DNA from: an uncultured Varibaculum sp.
Lineage (GTDB): Bacteria; Actinomycetota; Actinomycetes; Actinomycetales; Actinomycetaceae
DNA: 13,714 bases
Direction of reading: 5' to 3'
NCBI RefSeq assembly: GCF_902489465.1
Contig: NZ_CABTZZ010000044.1
Coordinates: 1 to 13,714, forward strand
Shown here: positions 7,052 to 13,562 of the stretch, piece after piece
How the letters are laid out: every line of letters begins with the position of its first letter
Numbering within the stretch: the first letter of the stretch is position 1
Notes under the pieces: model-generated
Database searches by the model: none
What the model was told of the DNA's origin: nothing
Seen by the model: only the letters and a program-made list of their open reading frames with translations
Translations under genes and position numbers: made by a program

Positions 7052-8609
7052 TATTTTTTACTTCTCCCTGAGTTGCCAATGCGATCCCTAGCATTTTGGC
7101 TGTTGATGTCCTCAAAAAGCTACCCACAGTTTCCACTTGCGGCAACATTACCTCCTCATAAGGACTAACGATGCAACGATAGGCATCGATAGCAGCCTTC
7201 TGAGCTAATCTCATAATCTCGGCAACCGGTATGGAACCACCTAAATTAGCAATATATACCTCGAGTTTTGGATACAAAATGCGCCAAAATTCTGATGACG
7301 CATCAGCCTGCAGATTTTTTAGTTGCGGTAATCTAGGCTCACGGTTTGCCAAGTTTCCGCTGCTTGCGCGGTCAGAAAAAACCTGTTTCAATTTTCGATG
7401 CATCTTATCAATAAAACTTGCCACTTCTTGAACATCATCGTCTGTTTTATCGTTACCAACCCAGATTCGGGGATTATCCGGTATGAAAAAATCTGATGCC
7501 CTAACAACTGGAGATGAACTTGTACCCCCAATGAGATGTCTTAAGAACGCAATTCTCGATTCTTCGCTAGGGTTCCATATTCGTTCCTGTATTTCGCATT
7601 GCTCACGCAATCGCCGGGGATTTCCCTGAGAAGTCCAATCAACTGCAAGCTGAGTGGCATCCCTGTCCAACTCAACTCTAACAACCTGGGATTTTCCCTT
7701 ATTATTCACCGAGTACAGATACATGGGATCCAGTTCGTTACGAGCATCCCACCATTTTTTTCTGATGCCTTTAGCTCGAGACTTGTTGCTTAGGTCCCCT
7801 CCTTGCTCTGGTAATAGCCACTTCTCAGGAATTCCCCCAGTTTTTACCTCAACTAGACAATGATCATCCCAGGTGCATGCTGCAGCATTGGAACTCCATG
7901 TTGCATTCCAAAAAGCATCATTTACTCCTGGGCATGGTTCACGTTTAGCCCAGGCAGGTAATGCGGAAGACTTAACCCATTTTTTTGGAATGTTGAGTAA
8001 CAAAGTTGAATAGATCGATTCATCAAACCAAAACACTTCCGTGGCTGTGTTATCTCTTCCCACGAAGCGTAACCCTGGCGAACCCATTTCACACTTTCTA
8101 CCCACATACTTGTTGTTTCCAGCAGGCGAATAATGATGAAATATGAGAAGTGTCAAGAGCGCTGCGGGTAAATCTAGAACCTTTTTCTGCGTCATTCCGA
8201 AGTTCCAAAACTGTTCGGCTTCATCCCCGGGCATCGAAGGTAAGAGCTTTTTCACCGCACCTTTTGGTTTCTCTTCTGGATTTACAGGCTGCTGTAGAAA
8301 AGGATTATCTGCATCAAAGGGATTGCAATAGGGCGCTAATTTCTTAATCGCCTCGTCAACTGCTAATTGATCTGGGTGAGGTCTAGAGGAGTCTTGCCTA
8401 AATCGTTCTGCCACCACAACTATGTCTCGCAAAAAACGGAGTACCGCACCAACCTGAAAACCTGATCCCACGAAAAGATCTTTTGTGTGCAGAACCTGGG
8501 TTTCTTCAGCACAAGTCAGGGGCGACAATAAAACCTCTCTTGGAGTCATCAATCCACGCGTGGTGGGAATCCACTTTTCATCTACCAATACATTGATATT
8601 GCTTCCCAT
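7044..8609 (-). CDS. casA: Type I-E Cascade large subunit Cas8e/Cse1 (CasA)
   Basis: Cas8e/Cse1 is the large subunit that recognises the PAM, starts DNA unwinding and recruits Cas3. The N-terminus NVLVDEKWIPTTRG (residues 5-18) is the family's fnLldepWIpv start; PFLQQP at 103-108 is the second landmark; the C-terminus forms the helical bundle. The open frame extends to 8723, but the ATG at 8609 is preferred: GGGGGAG lies a few bases upstream, the family start motif then falls at the usual place, and a promoter predicted at 8632-8660 lies outside the gene. Length 521 is typical. It is first in the operon casA-casB-cas7e-cas5e and is transcribed away from cas6e. The 177-bp region upstream contains a CRISPR-like element that may repress it. 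Confidence 0.95.
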   Translation of the reverse strand: MGSNINVLVDEKWIPTTRGLMTPREVLLSPLTCAEETQVLHTKDLFVGSGFQVGAVLRFLRDIVVVAERFRQDSSRPHPDQLAVDEAIKKLAPYCNPFDADNPFLQQPVNPEEKPKGAVKKLLPSMPGDEAEQFWNFGMTQKKVLDLPAALLTLLIFHHYSPAGNNKYVGRKCEMGSPGLRFVGRDNTATEVFWFDESIYSTLLLNIPKKWVKSSALPAWAKREPCPGVNDAFWNATWSSNAAACTWDDHCLVEVKTGGIPEKWLLPEQGGDLSNKSRAKGIRKKWWDARNELDPMYLYSVNNKGKSQVVRVELDRDATQLAVDWTSQGNPRRLREQCEIQERIWNPSEESRIAFLRHLIGGTSSSPVVRASDFFIPDNPRIWVGNDKTDDDVQEVASFIDKMHRKLKQVFSDRASSGNLANREPRLPQLKNLQADASSEFWRILYPKLEVYIANLGGSIPVAEIMRLAQKAAIDAYRCIVSPYEEVMLPQVETVGSFLRTSTAKMLGIALATQGEVKNNV

Positions 8610-8631
8610 AGTTCTCCCCCATGATACCAGC

Positions 8632-8660
8632 AGAATACTAGGATACAAGACACGCGTCAA
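8632..8660 (-). promoter_or_regulatory. Predicted promoter of the Cascade operon (casA)
   Basis: On the minus strand TTGACG (8660-8655) and TATTCT (8637-8632) are separated by exactly 17 bases, a good sigma-70 fit (five and four of six consensus bases). The predicted start near 8625 leaves a 15-16-base leader that contains GGGGGAG before the ATG at 8609. The spacer between the two boxes contains the sequence matched by the pseudo-spacer at 8707-8725. Confidence 0.6.
8645..8655 (-). promoter_or_regulatory. Candidate Cascade target site inside the casA promoter
   Basis: The minus strand reads GCGTGTCTTGT from 8655 to 8645; the pseudo-spacer at 8725-8715 reads GCGTGCCTTGT. Positions 1-5 and 7-11 are identical and position 6 differs. 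Every sixth base of a type I-E guide is flipped out and not read, so this is a full effective seed match. The three bases before it (8658-8656) are GAC, the candidate PAM; the PAM of this system is not known. Binding here would cover the promoter between -35 and -10. Confidence 0.5.
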
Positions 8661-8677
8661 TAATTTTGATACCGTAA

Positions 8678-8754
8678 TTTTGTACCCCCGCAGGAGCGAG
8701 GAAAAAACAATGCCACAAGGCACGCAGAACTACCCCCAGCCATTGGGGAATAAC
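8678..8754 (-). ncRNA. CreR/CreA-like mini-CRISPR RNA: two pseudo-repeats and one short spacer
   Basis: Read on the minus strand this is pseudo-repeat 1 (8754-8726), a 19-nt pseudo-spacer GCGTGCCTTGTGGCATTGT (8725-8707) and pseudo-repeat 2 (8706-8678). Pseudo-repeat 1 keeps ATTCCCC, GGGGGTA and most of the handle (GTAGTTCT against GTAATTCC), about 19 of 29 positions allowing a compensated one-base shift. Pseudo-repeat 2 keeps TTCC.CGC and GCGGGGGTA, 18 of 29, and its RNA folds into a 6-bp stem with UCCU loop, one pair being a U-G wobble; on the other strand that pair is broken. Both copies therefore point to transcription toward casA. The spacer is much shorter than the 32 nt of the array. 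Such single-spacer elements with degenerate repeats next to cas operons are known as CreR (cas repression) or CreA (CreTA antitoxin); which one, or whether it is expressed, is inference. Confidence 0.6.
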
Positions 8755-8760
8755 ACTGCG

Positions 8761-8769
8761 ATACTATCA
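8761..8769 (-). promoter_or_regulatory. Extended -10 for the mini-CRISPR, overlapping a -10 toward cas6e
   Basis: On the minus strand TGATAGTAT is a TGn extended -10 with hexamer TAGTAT at 8766-8761; transcription would start about 7 bases later, at the first base of pseudo-repeat 1 (8754). No good -35 is visible, as is common with extended -10 promoters. On the plus strand the same bases read TACTAT (8762-8767) and could be the -10 for cas6e, with a start near 8774 and AGGA at 8776-8779. Confidence 0.4.
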
Positions 8770-8786
8770 GAACACAGGAAAATACC

Positions 8787-9479
8787 ATGCCGTTTTTAAC
8801 CCTGATTCCAGTTCACGAAATACTCGCGCAAGCATACTCGAGCATTGCTGTTGAGAAATTACAGAAACCAAACAGGCGAAGGCTAGACATTAACAATCCT
8901 GATACGCGCCACAGATTAGTCATGGGGATTTTCGGAAATCTTGGCGAGAATCCACGCTCAGACAACAATATTCTTTTCCGCGTTGAGCAACAGCCTGCAA
9001 AAGCCCCAGCTTTCCTTATCCGTTCTGACATAGCTCCGGATCCTGCAAAGTTAACTCCGAACAGCCAAACACGGATTATTGAAAATACCGAACTACAACC
9101 TAAAAAAGTGGTGGCTTTTCGTTTAAGTATCAATGCAATTCGTAGGCACACCAAAAAAATTAATGGAGAAAAAATTGTAGAGGCGATTCCGGTAAGAGCG
9201 GACAATTGCTCGGAAAACAGCAATTACGGTGACTTGAACTATTGGTTGCAACAAAAACTTTCACCTGGACTTTCAGACGTTAGTATTCTTAACCATCAAC
9301 GGGAGGTAATACACTCTTCAAAAGATTTAAAATCTAAAGGAAAGACGATCCAGATCGATTTGATTGATGGGGTTGGAATAATAGAGGAGGTGAGCGCATT
9401 AGAAAATATGCTTAACAAGGGAGTAGGGCGAGCAAAAGCTTATGGGTGCGGACTGCTCACTATCAAAGTGTTGCGATAA
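8787..9479 (+). CDS. cas6e: Type I-E crRNA endoribonuclease Cas6e (CasE)
   Basis: Cas6e cuts the CRISPR transcript at the base of each repeat hairpin and stays bound to the crRNA 3' end as a Cascade subunit. Family landmarks are NPDTRHRLVMGIFG at about 37-50 (the position of the catalytic His helix; H42 is the best candidate), RDNNILFRVEQQ at about 56-67, and the C-terminal glycine-rich RNA-binding loop GVGRAKAYGCGLL (about 212-224). Length 230 is near the upper end of the family. AGGA at 8776-8779 lies 7 bases before the ATG. It is the first gene of the operon cas6e-cas3-cas1-cas2, separated from the rest of Cascade, which is unusual for type I-E, where cas6e normally follows cas5e. Confidence 0.94.
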   Translation: MPFLTLIPVHEILAQAYSSIAVEKLQKPNRRRLDINNPDTRHRLVMGIFGNLGENPRSDNNILFRVEQQPAKAPAFLIRSDIAPDPAKLTPNSQTRIIENTELQPKKVVAFRLSINAIRRHTKKINGEKIVEAIPVRADNCSENSNYGDLNYWLQQKLSPGLSDVSILNHQREVIHSSKDLKSKGKTIQIDLIDGVGIIEEVSALENMLNKGVGRAKAYGCGLLTIKVLR

Positions 9480-9481
9480 GT

Positions 9482-12241
9482 ATGTCCACATCATTTCAAG
9501 ATTTTTGGGCAAAATATGACCCTGTCACTGGTGCCACATATCCCGCTATACTACATCTCTTAGACACCGCCACTGCCGCAATCGCTGTATATCAAGTTTG
9601 GCTGCGAGCAGGTTTGCAAACCCGCTTGAATGACTGCCTCGGTACTGAATCAGTTAAGAAATTGGCTCTAATTGCGGCGTCACATGACCTGGGAAAAATA
9701 AACCCGGTGTTCCAAGGACAGTTGGCTGTTAAATCCAATGTTTCTTCTGTCGGTACACAAGATGACGATCAAAAGCCATTTACGATTCAGTTTGCAAAAT
9801 CTGTGTTATCAAATCTGGACTCCTCCAAGTTCAGACGTCCCGAAGCCGGAGGGGCAATCGCTCGCAACTCTTCGATACGCCGACATGAGCAAGTGGCGGC
9901 ATTAGACTTTTTCGAATGCGAATCCGGACTCAGCAACCTGTACGCAAGCCCTAACTGGTTGGGACTTGCTTGTTTGGGTCACCATGGAACTTTTCGTGTC
10001 CCTCGACGCACTGAGAGCACGAAGGAATTTAGAGGGGGCGAATGGAAAAATATCCGCATTGCATATCGCAAAATTCTAGAACGAGAAATTGGTGTTTCCT
10101 ATGAAAGTCTCCCGGCTGATCTATCCCCCATTGATACGCTACTCGTTTCAGGTATAACTATTATTTCGGATCGCTTAGCATCAGGAAATGATTGGGTAAC
10201 TGAACAGCGAAAAGTATTGGAAAATAATCCCCTGAACCAATTCCTGCTTGACAAATGGATAATCACTAGTTACGAACGAATGGAACGTAGAGTTCGCCGT
10301 CTTCTGGGCACGTTTGTTCCGCTAAAGGATCCCTCGAGTACTTTATTTGGAAAATGGAAACTCCGACCCGCGCAATTAGCGGTTCGCGATATGGATGCAG
10401 GGCTGCTAACGATAATGGCGCCTACCGGTTCAGGAAAAACAGAAGCGGCACTGCTACGCCATCACGCAAACGGTTACCAGCATGAACGGTTAATTTTTTT
10501 ACTCCCTACTCAGGCAACTTCTAACGCGATAATGGAGCGCTTTCAGCTGCTACTAAAAGAGACTGGAAACATAGCCTCGCTTGCGCATGGGATGGCTGTT
10601 TTAGAAGAGTTTTACAATCAGCCGCTTGAAGATGCTTACATCGGGACAGATCTAGTCACTGATTCTCTTCACCCAACCGATTTTGTCCGGCAAGGATCCG
10701 CTCGATTACTTGCGCCTATTTGCGTGGGCACTGTTGATCAGCTTGCAATGGCAGCTTTACCCTTGAAGTGGACACATTTACGACTTACCGCCCTCGCAAA
10801 TGCACACATCGTAATTGACGAGGTTCATACCTTAGATGCCTATCAGACTGAATTACTAAAACCTATTCTCCACTGGCTTGGAATATTAGGCACCAGGGTA
10901 ACGTTGCTTTCTGCCACTTTAGCTGACGAACAACTCAAGCAGCTAATTGGGTCATATTCGGAGGGAGAAAAGACCGCGATAAAAACAACAGTTCCCATAG
11001 TTCCTGCACCCAGCTTTCCATCGGTTCTATTAACAAATAAGGGTTCAACCAAGAAAAAAGTTCTAACGCCCGAAAAACGATATCAAATTGATTACCAGCT
11101 AGATTTTGAGAAAGGTAAAAACAGCTACAAGCACCTCGCAGAGTCGCACATCCAATGGCATGAACATGTTCGTAAAAGATTTCCTAGAGCACGCATAGGT
11201 ATTTTCACAAACGCCATAAAAAATGCCCAAGAAATCGCATTTGAAATAAAACAATCAGGGCAAAAAGTAATCGTTCTACACTCTAGAATGACTGCGGCTC
11301 ATAAGTCGCTTGTTTCCGATAATCTAACTAAGTTCCTCGGTCCCGGTTCTACTATTCAGGGGTTAACAGTGATTGGCACTCAAGCTATTGAAGCTTCCCT
11401 TGATATAGATTTTGATCTAATAAGTTCAGACTTGGCTCCAGCTGCTTCATTGATTCAGAGAGCCGGCAGATGTTGGCGCCGAGAAGATGCGGATCGTACA
11501 TCGCGAATACCAGGCGTCAGTAACCTGTTCATGCACATAGCTTCGGGTACAAATTTTGAGAGTGAAATTTTTGCTAGTTGGGGTTTCCCCTATCCCCGAG
11601 CGGCAATGCTTAGAACCTTTGAATGGCTGCGCAAACATCGCGGATCTATAGAAGTTCCATCACAAATACAGGAATTCGTTGATGAGGCTTGGGTTAGCTA
11701 CAACTCTCTCGGAAGCGAAGCGGATTTTGAGAGCATAGCGGCAGATGGAATTAAAACTATGAGAGCAGAGTATTGGACCGAACCACTTACAAACCTGCTA
11801 GGCGAAGACTGGATAACTCTGACCAGTTTTGAAAAACTAACCGGCCCATTAGGAAATAAAGAGAACGCTCAGGGCGAAACTCCGCTGACACGTTTTACAG
11901 ATCGTCCCAAAGCTTTTGTCATTGCCTGCGGATCACAAGCAAATGTTCCCGGCGCCACCTCAAAAGAACATTTAGAGAAACTAATAAATATACCGCGCAA
12001 AGAATGGGAAGTTAGGAGCTACCACAAGGCGCTGCTTGATGCACTCAGAGCGGAAATTCCTATCTCAGCGAGTACAGTAGTACGAAAGTTTGAAAATAAC
12101 AGCGGTTATACCACGCTGATCGATGAGTCAGCTCCCGCTTTATTACGGGGGAAATATATTTTAGATTTTGATAACACGGGGACAGATTCTTCCCGATTGT
12201 TACGCTATGACCCAACCTTAGGATTAATAGTAGATTCATAA
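9482..12241 (+). CDS. cas3: Type I-E helicase-nuclease Cas3 (HD + DEAH helicase)
   Basis: Cas3 is recruited by target-bound Cascade, nicks the displaced strand and degrades it while translocating. The N-terminal HD nuclease shows H25, H68-D69 (SHDLGK), H135, H167-H168 and D230, which line up with the metal-binding set of the family. The superfamily 2 helicase follows with Walker A TGSGKT at 315-320, the DEVH box at 446-449, SAT at 477-479 and QRAGR at 659-663. All key residues are present, so it should be active. The C-terminal domain runs to residue 919, a normal length. The ATG at 9482, two bases after the cas6e stop, was chosen; a GTG at 9446 inside cas6e would add 12 residues that do not resemble the family. 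No strong ribosome binding site is seen, so coupling to cas6e is likely. Confidence 0.95.
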   Translation: MSTSFQDFWAKYDPVTGATYPAILHLLDTATAAIAVYQVWLRAGLQTRLNDCLGTESVKKLALIAASHDLGKINPVFQGQLAVKSNVSSVGTQDDDQKPFTIQFAKSVLSNLDSSKFRRPEAGGAIARNSSIRRHEQVAALDFFECESGLSNLYASPNWLGLACLGHHGTFRVPRRTESTKEFRGGEWKNIRIAYRKILEREIGVSYESLPADLSPIDTLLVSGITIISDRLASGNDWVTEQRKVLENNPLNQFLLDKWIITSYERMERRVRRLLGTFVPLKDPSSTLFGKWKLRPAQLAVRDMDAGLLTIMAPTGSGKTEAALLRHHANGYQHERLIFLLPTQATSNAIMERFQLLLKETGNIASLAHGMAVLEEFYNQPLEDAYIGTDLVTDSLHPTDFVRQGSARLLAPICVGTVDQLAMAALPLKWTHLRLTALANAHIVIDEVHTLDAYQTELLKPILHWLGILGTRVTLLSATLADEQLKQLIGSYSEGEKTAIKTTVPIVPAPSFPSVLLTNKGSTKKKVLTPEKRYQIDYQLDFEKGKNSYKHLAESHIQWHEHVRKRFPRARIGIFTNAIKNAQEIAFEIKQSGQKVIVLHSRMTAAHKSLVSDNLTKFLGPGSTIQGLTVIGTQAIEASLDIDFDLISSDLAPAASLIQRAGRCWRREDADRTSRIPGVSNLFMHIASGTNFESEIFASWGFPYPRAAMLRTFEWLRKHRGSIEVPSQIQEFVDEAWVSYNSLGSEADFESIAADGIKTMRAEYWTEPLTNLLGEDWITLTSFEKLTGPLGNKENAQGETPLTRFTDRPKAFVIACGSQANVPGATSKEHLEKLINIPRKEWEVRSYHKALLDALRAEIPISASTVVRKFENNSGYTTLIDESAPALLRGKYILDFDNTGTDSSRLLRYDPTLGLIVDS

Positions 12242-12265
12242 AAACCCTATTTGAAAGGCACAGTC

Positions 12266-13195
12266 GTGTCCTACTCCGACCAAGCTCTAATATTTGCAAA
12301 AATACCCGTTAACCACCAGATACGTGAGGAGGATCGTATCTCCTTTCTATATCTTGAATACTGCCGCATAGAACAGAATCGCACTGGAGTAGTTGCCCTA
12401 AGAGAATACGAAGACGATATCCGGACAAAACTGATACAAATTCCCGTTGCAGGTATCGCTGTACTGTTTCTTGGTCCCGGAACTTCAATTACCCAACCAG
12501 CGATTGCTAGCTGTACTCGTGCCGGATTGACGATAGTTTTCACGGGGGAGAACGGCATCCCATACTATTCACATGCAACTGCCTTAACTAGCTCTGCGCG
12601 TTGGGCTATTGCGCAAGCACGGTTGGTCGCTAACGAAAAGTACGCCCGTCAAGCCGCAAAAAAGCTATACAAAAATCAACTAAGCATCGATATAAATGCG
12701 GATTTAACAATCAGTCAGATGAGAGGGATTGAAGGGCAATTGGTCCGAAAACTCTATCGAGATATGTCGCGCAAATACGGAATCACGAATTTTAGAAGAG
12801 ATACTAAATCTGGGGATCAGGTTAATATGGCACTTAACATGTTAGGAGGAATAATTTATGGCTGCGCAGCCTCCGCTTGCGCAGCATTATCAGTAAATCC
12901 CGCCCTCGGGATAATTCATAGAGGTGATGCTAGGGCACTCCTATTCGACCTAGCTGATCAATACAAACCAAAGTTGGTAATCCCGCTTGCATTTCGTGCT
13001 TTAGATCAGACCGACCCCATGACGTGGAGTAGGCGTGAACTCCGTAGACACCTACATAAAGATTTGATTCTGACAAAAATGATTTCTCTATTAATGGAAC
13101 TTTTCCAACCTTTCCTTCCCAAAATTAATGATGATCGACTTATTAATGACAGAGGAGAAGTTAAAGGCCACTTATCTTGGGGGGATGGTGTCTGA
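12266..13195 (+). CDS. cas1e: CRISPR adaptation integrase Cas1 (type I-E)
   Basis: Cas1 is the integrase of the Cas1-Cas2 complex that inserts new spacers at the leader end of the array. The family start DRISFLYLEYCRIEQNRTGVV is clear. The metal-binding residues can be placed: E156 (in MRGIEGQLV), H218 (GIIHRG) and D231, with D228 in the motif LLFDLAD, corresponding to E141, H208, D221 and D218 in E. coli. The GTG at 12266 (309 residues) was chosen over the TTG at 12251, because AAAGG at 12254-12258 lies 7 bases before it. It follows cas3 by 24 bases, and its stop overlaps the cas2 start (TGATG). Confidence 0.95.
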   Translation: MSYSDQALIFAKIPVNHQIREEDRISFLYLEYCRIEQNRTGVVALREYEDDIRTKLIQIPVAGIAVLFLGPGTSITQPAIASCTRAGLTIVFTGENGIPYYSHATALTSSARWAIAQARLVANEKYARQAAKKLYKNQLSIDINADLTISQMRGIEGQLVRKLYRDMSRKYGITNFRRDTKSGDQVNMALNMLGGIIYGCAASACAALSVNPALGIIHRGDARALLFDLADQYKPKLVIPLAFRALDQTDPMTWSRRELRRHLHKDLILTKMISLLMELFQPFLPKINDDRLINDRGEVKGHLSWGDGV

Positions 13196-13497
13196 TGTTC
13201 GTAACCTTATGTTGCGAGGTGCTACCTCCGCATGTAACTGGCTATATCTCACGCTTTTTGACTGAGGTAAACACCGGAGTTTACGTTGGACGGGTTACCT
13301 CCCGAATTGCTGAAAATTTGTGGGAACGCTGTTGTGAAGCAGCCTGCAATGGCAGGCTAACAATGATTGCTTCTAGCAATGAACGTGAACAAGGATTCAC
13401 AGTAAAAACATTAAATAGTGGCAAACTTGAGCTTATTGATTTCGATGGACTCGTGCTTATCGAGAAACCTTCTCTTGTAAGGGGCAATCGAGAATAA
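13195..13497 (+). CDS. cas2e: CRISPR adaptation protein Cas2 (type I-E)
   Basis: Cas2 is the central dimer that holds the prespacer between two Cas1 dimers. The 100-residue protein shows the type I-E pattern: MFVTLCCEVLPPHVTGYISRFL, then EVNTGVYVGRVTSRIAENLWE (about 25-45), then NEREQGFTVKT and LELIDFDGLVLIEKP near the C-terminus. The ATG at 13195 overlaps the cas1 stop in the string TGATG, which signals coupled translation; an upstream in-frame ATG at 13177 lies inside cas1 and is unlikely. The leader and array follow immediately. Confidence 0.95.
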   Translation: MFVTLCCEVLPPHVTGYISRFLTEVNTGVYVGRVTSRIAENLWERCCEAACNGRLTMIASSNEREQGFTVKTLNSGKLELIDFDGLVLIEKPSLVRGNRE

Positions 13498-13562
13498 TCA
13501 GGTTTTAGATGCTAGTTAAACAATATCGCCAACGGTTAATCTAAAATTGCCTGTGAGATAGT
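13498..13562 (+). promoter_or_regulatory. CRISPR leader
   Basis: These 65 mostly AT-rich bases lie between the cas2 stop and the first repeat and should contain the array promoter and the signals for polarised spacer insertion. TAAAAT at 13542-13547 is a possible -10, about 15 bases before the first repeat; no convincing -35 goes with it. The leader is short, so transcription may also come from the cas operon. Confidence 0.6.

Noticed and set aside
8610..8723. N-terminal extension of casA by 38 residues from an upstream in-frame ATG.
   Set aside because: The ATG at 8609 has GGGGGAG just upstream and starts the protein at the family motif; the extension would read through the promoter and pseudo-repeat 2.
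8678..8757. Reading the repeat-like copies on the plus strand as a mini-array in the array's own orientation.
   Set aside because: Matches are poorer, the stem of 8685-8701 has a C-A mismatch on that strand, and the resulting guide would start at 8710 with no seed match to the casA promoter.
8710..8799. A 29-codon ORF on the plus strand (MPQGTQNYPQPLGNN...) with GAGG 8 bases upstream, overlapping the cas6e start.
   Set aside because: It lies entirely over the pseudo-spacer, pseudo-repeat 1 and the -10 region, has no recognisable features, and the repeat-derived structure explains the bases better. A short coupled leader peptide for cas6e cannot be fully excluded.
2741..13527. GTTAACAATATC upstream of the ATPase gene resembles GTTAAACAATATC in the CRISPR leader (13515-13527).
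   Set aside because: The exact shared run is nine AT-rich bases, expected by chance at about this scale; the second arm of the inverted repeat is absent in the leader.
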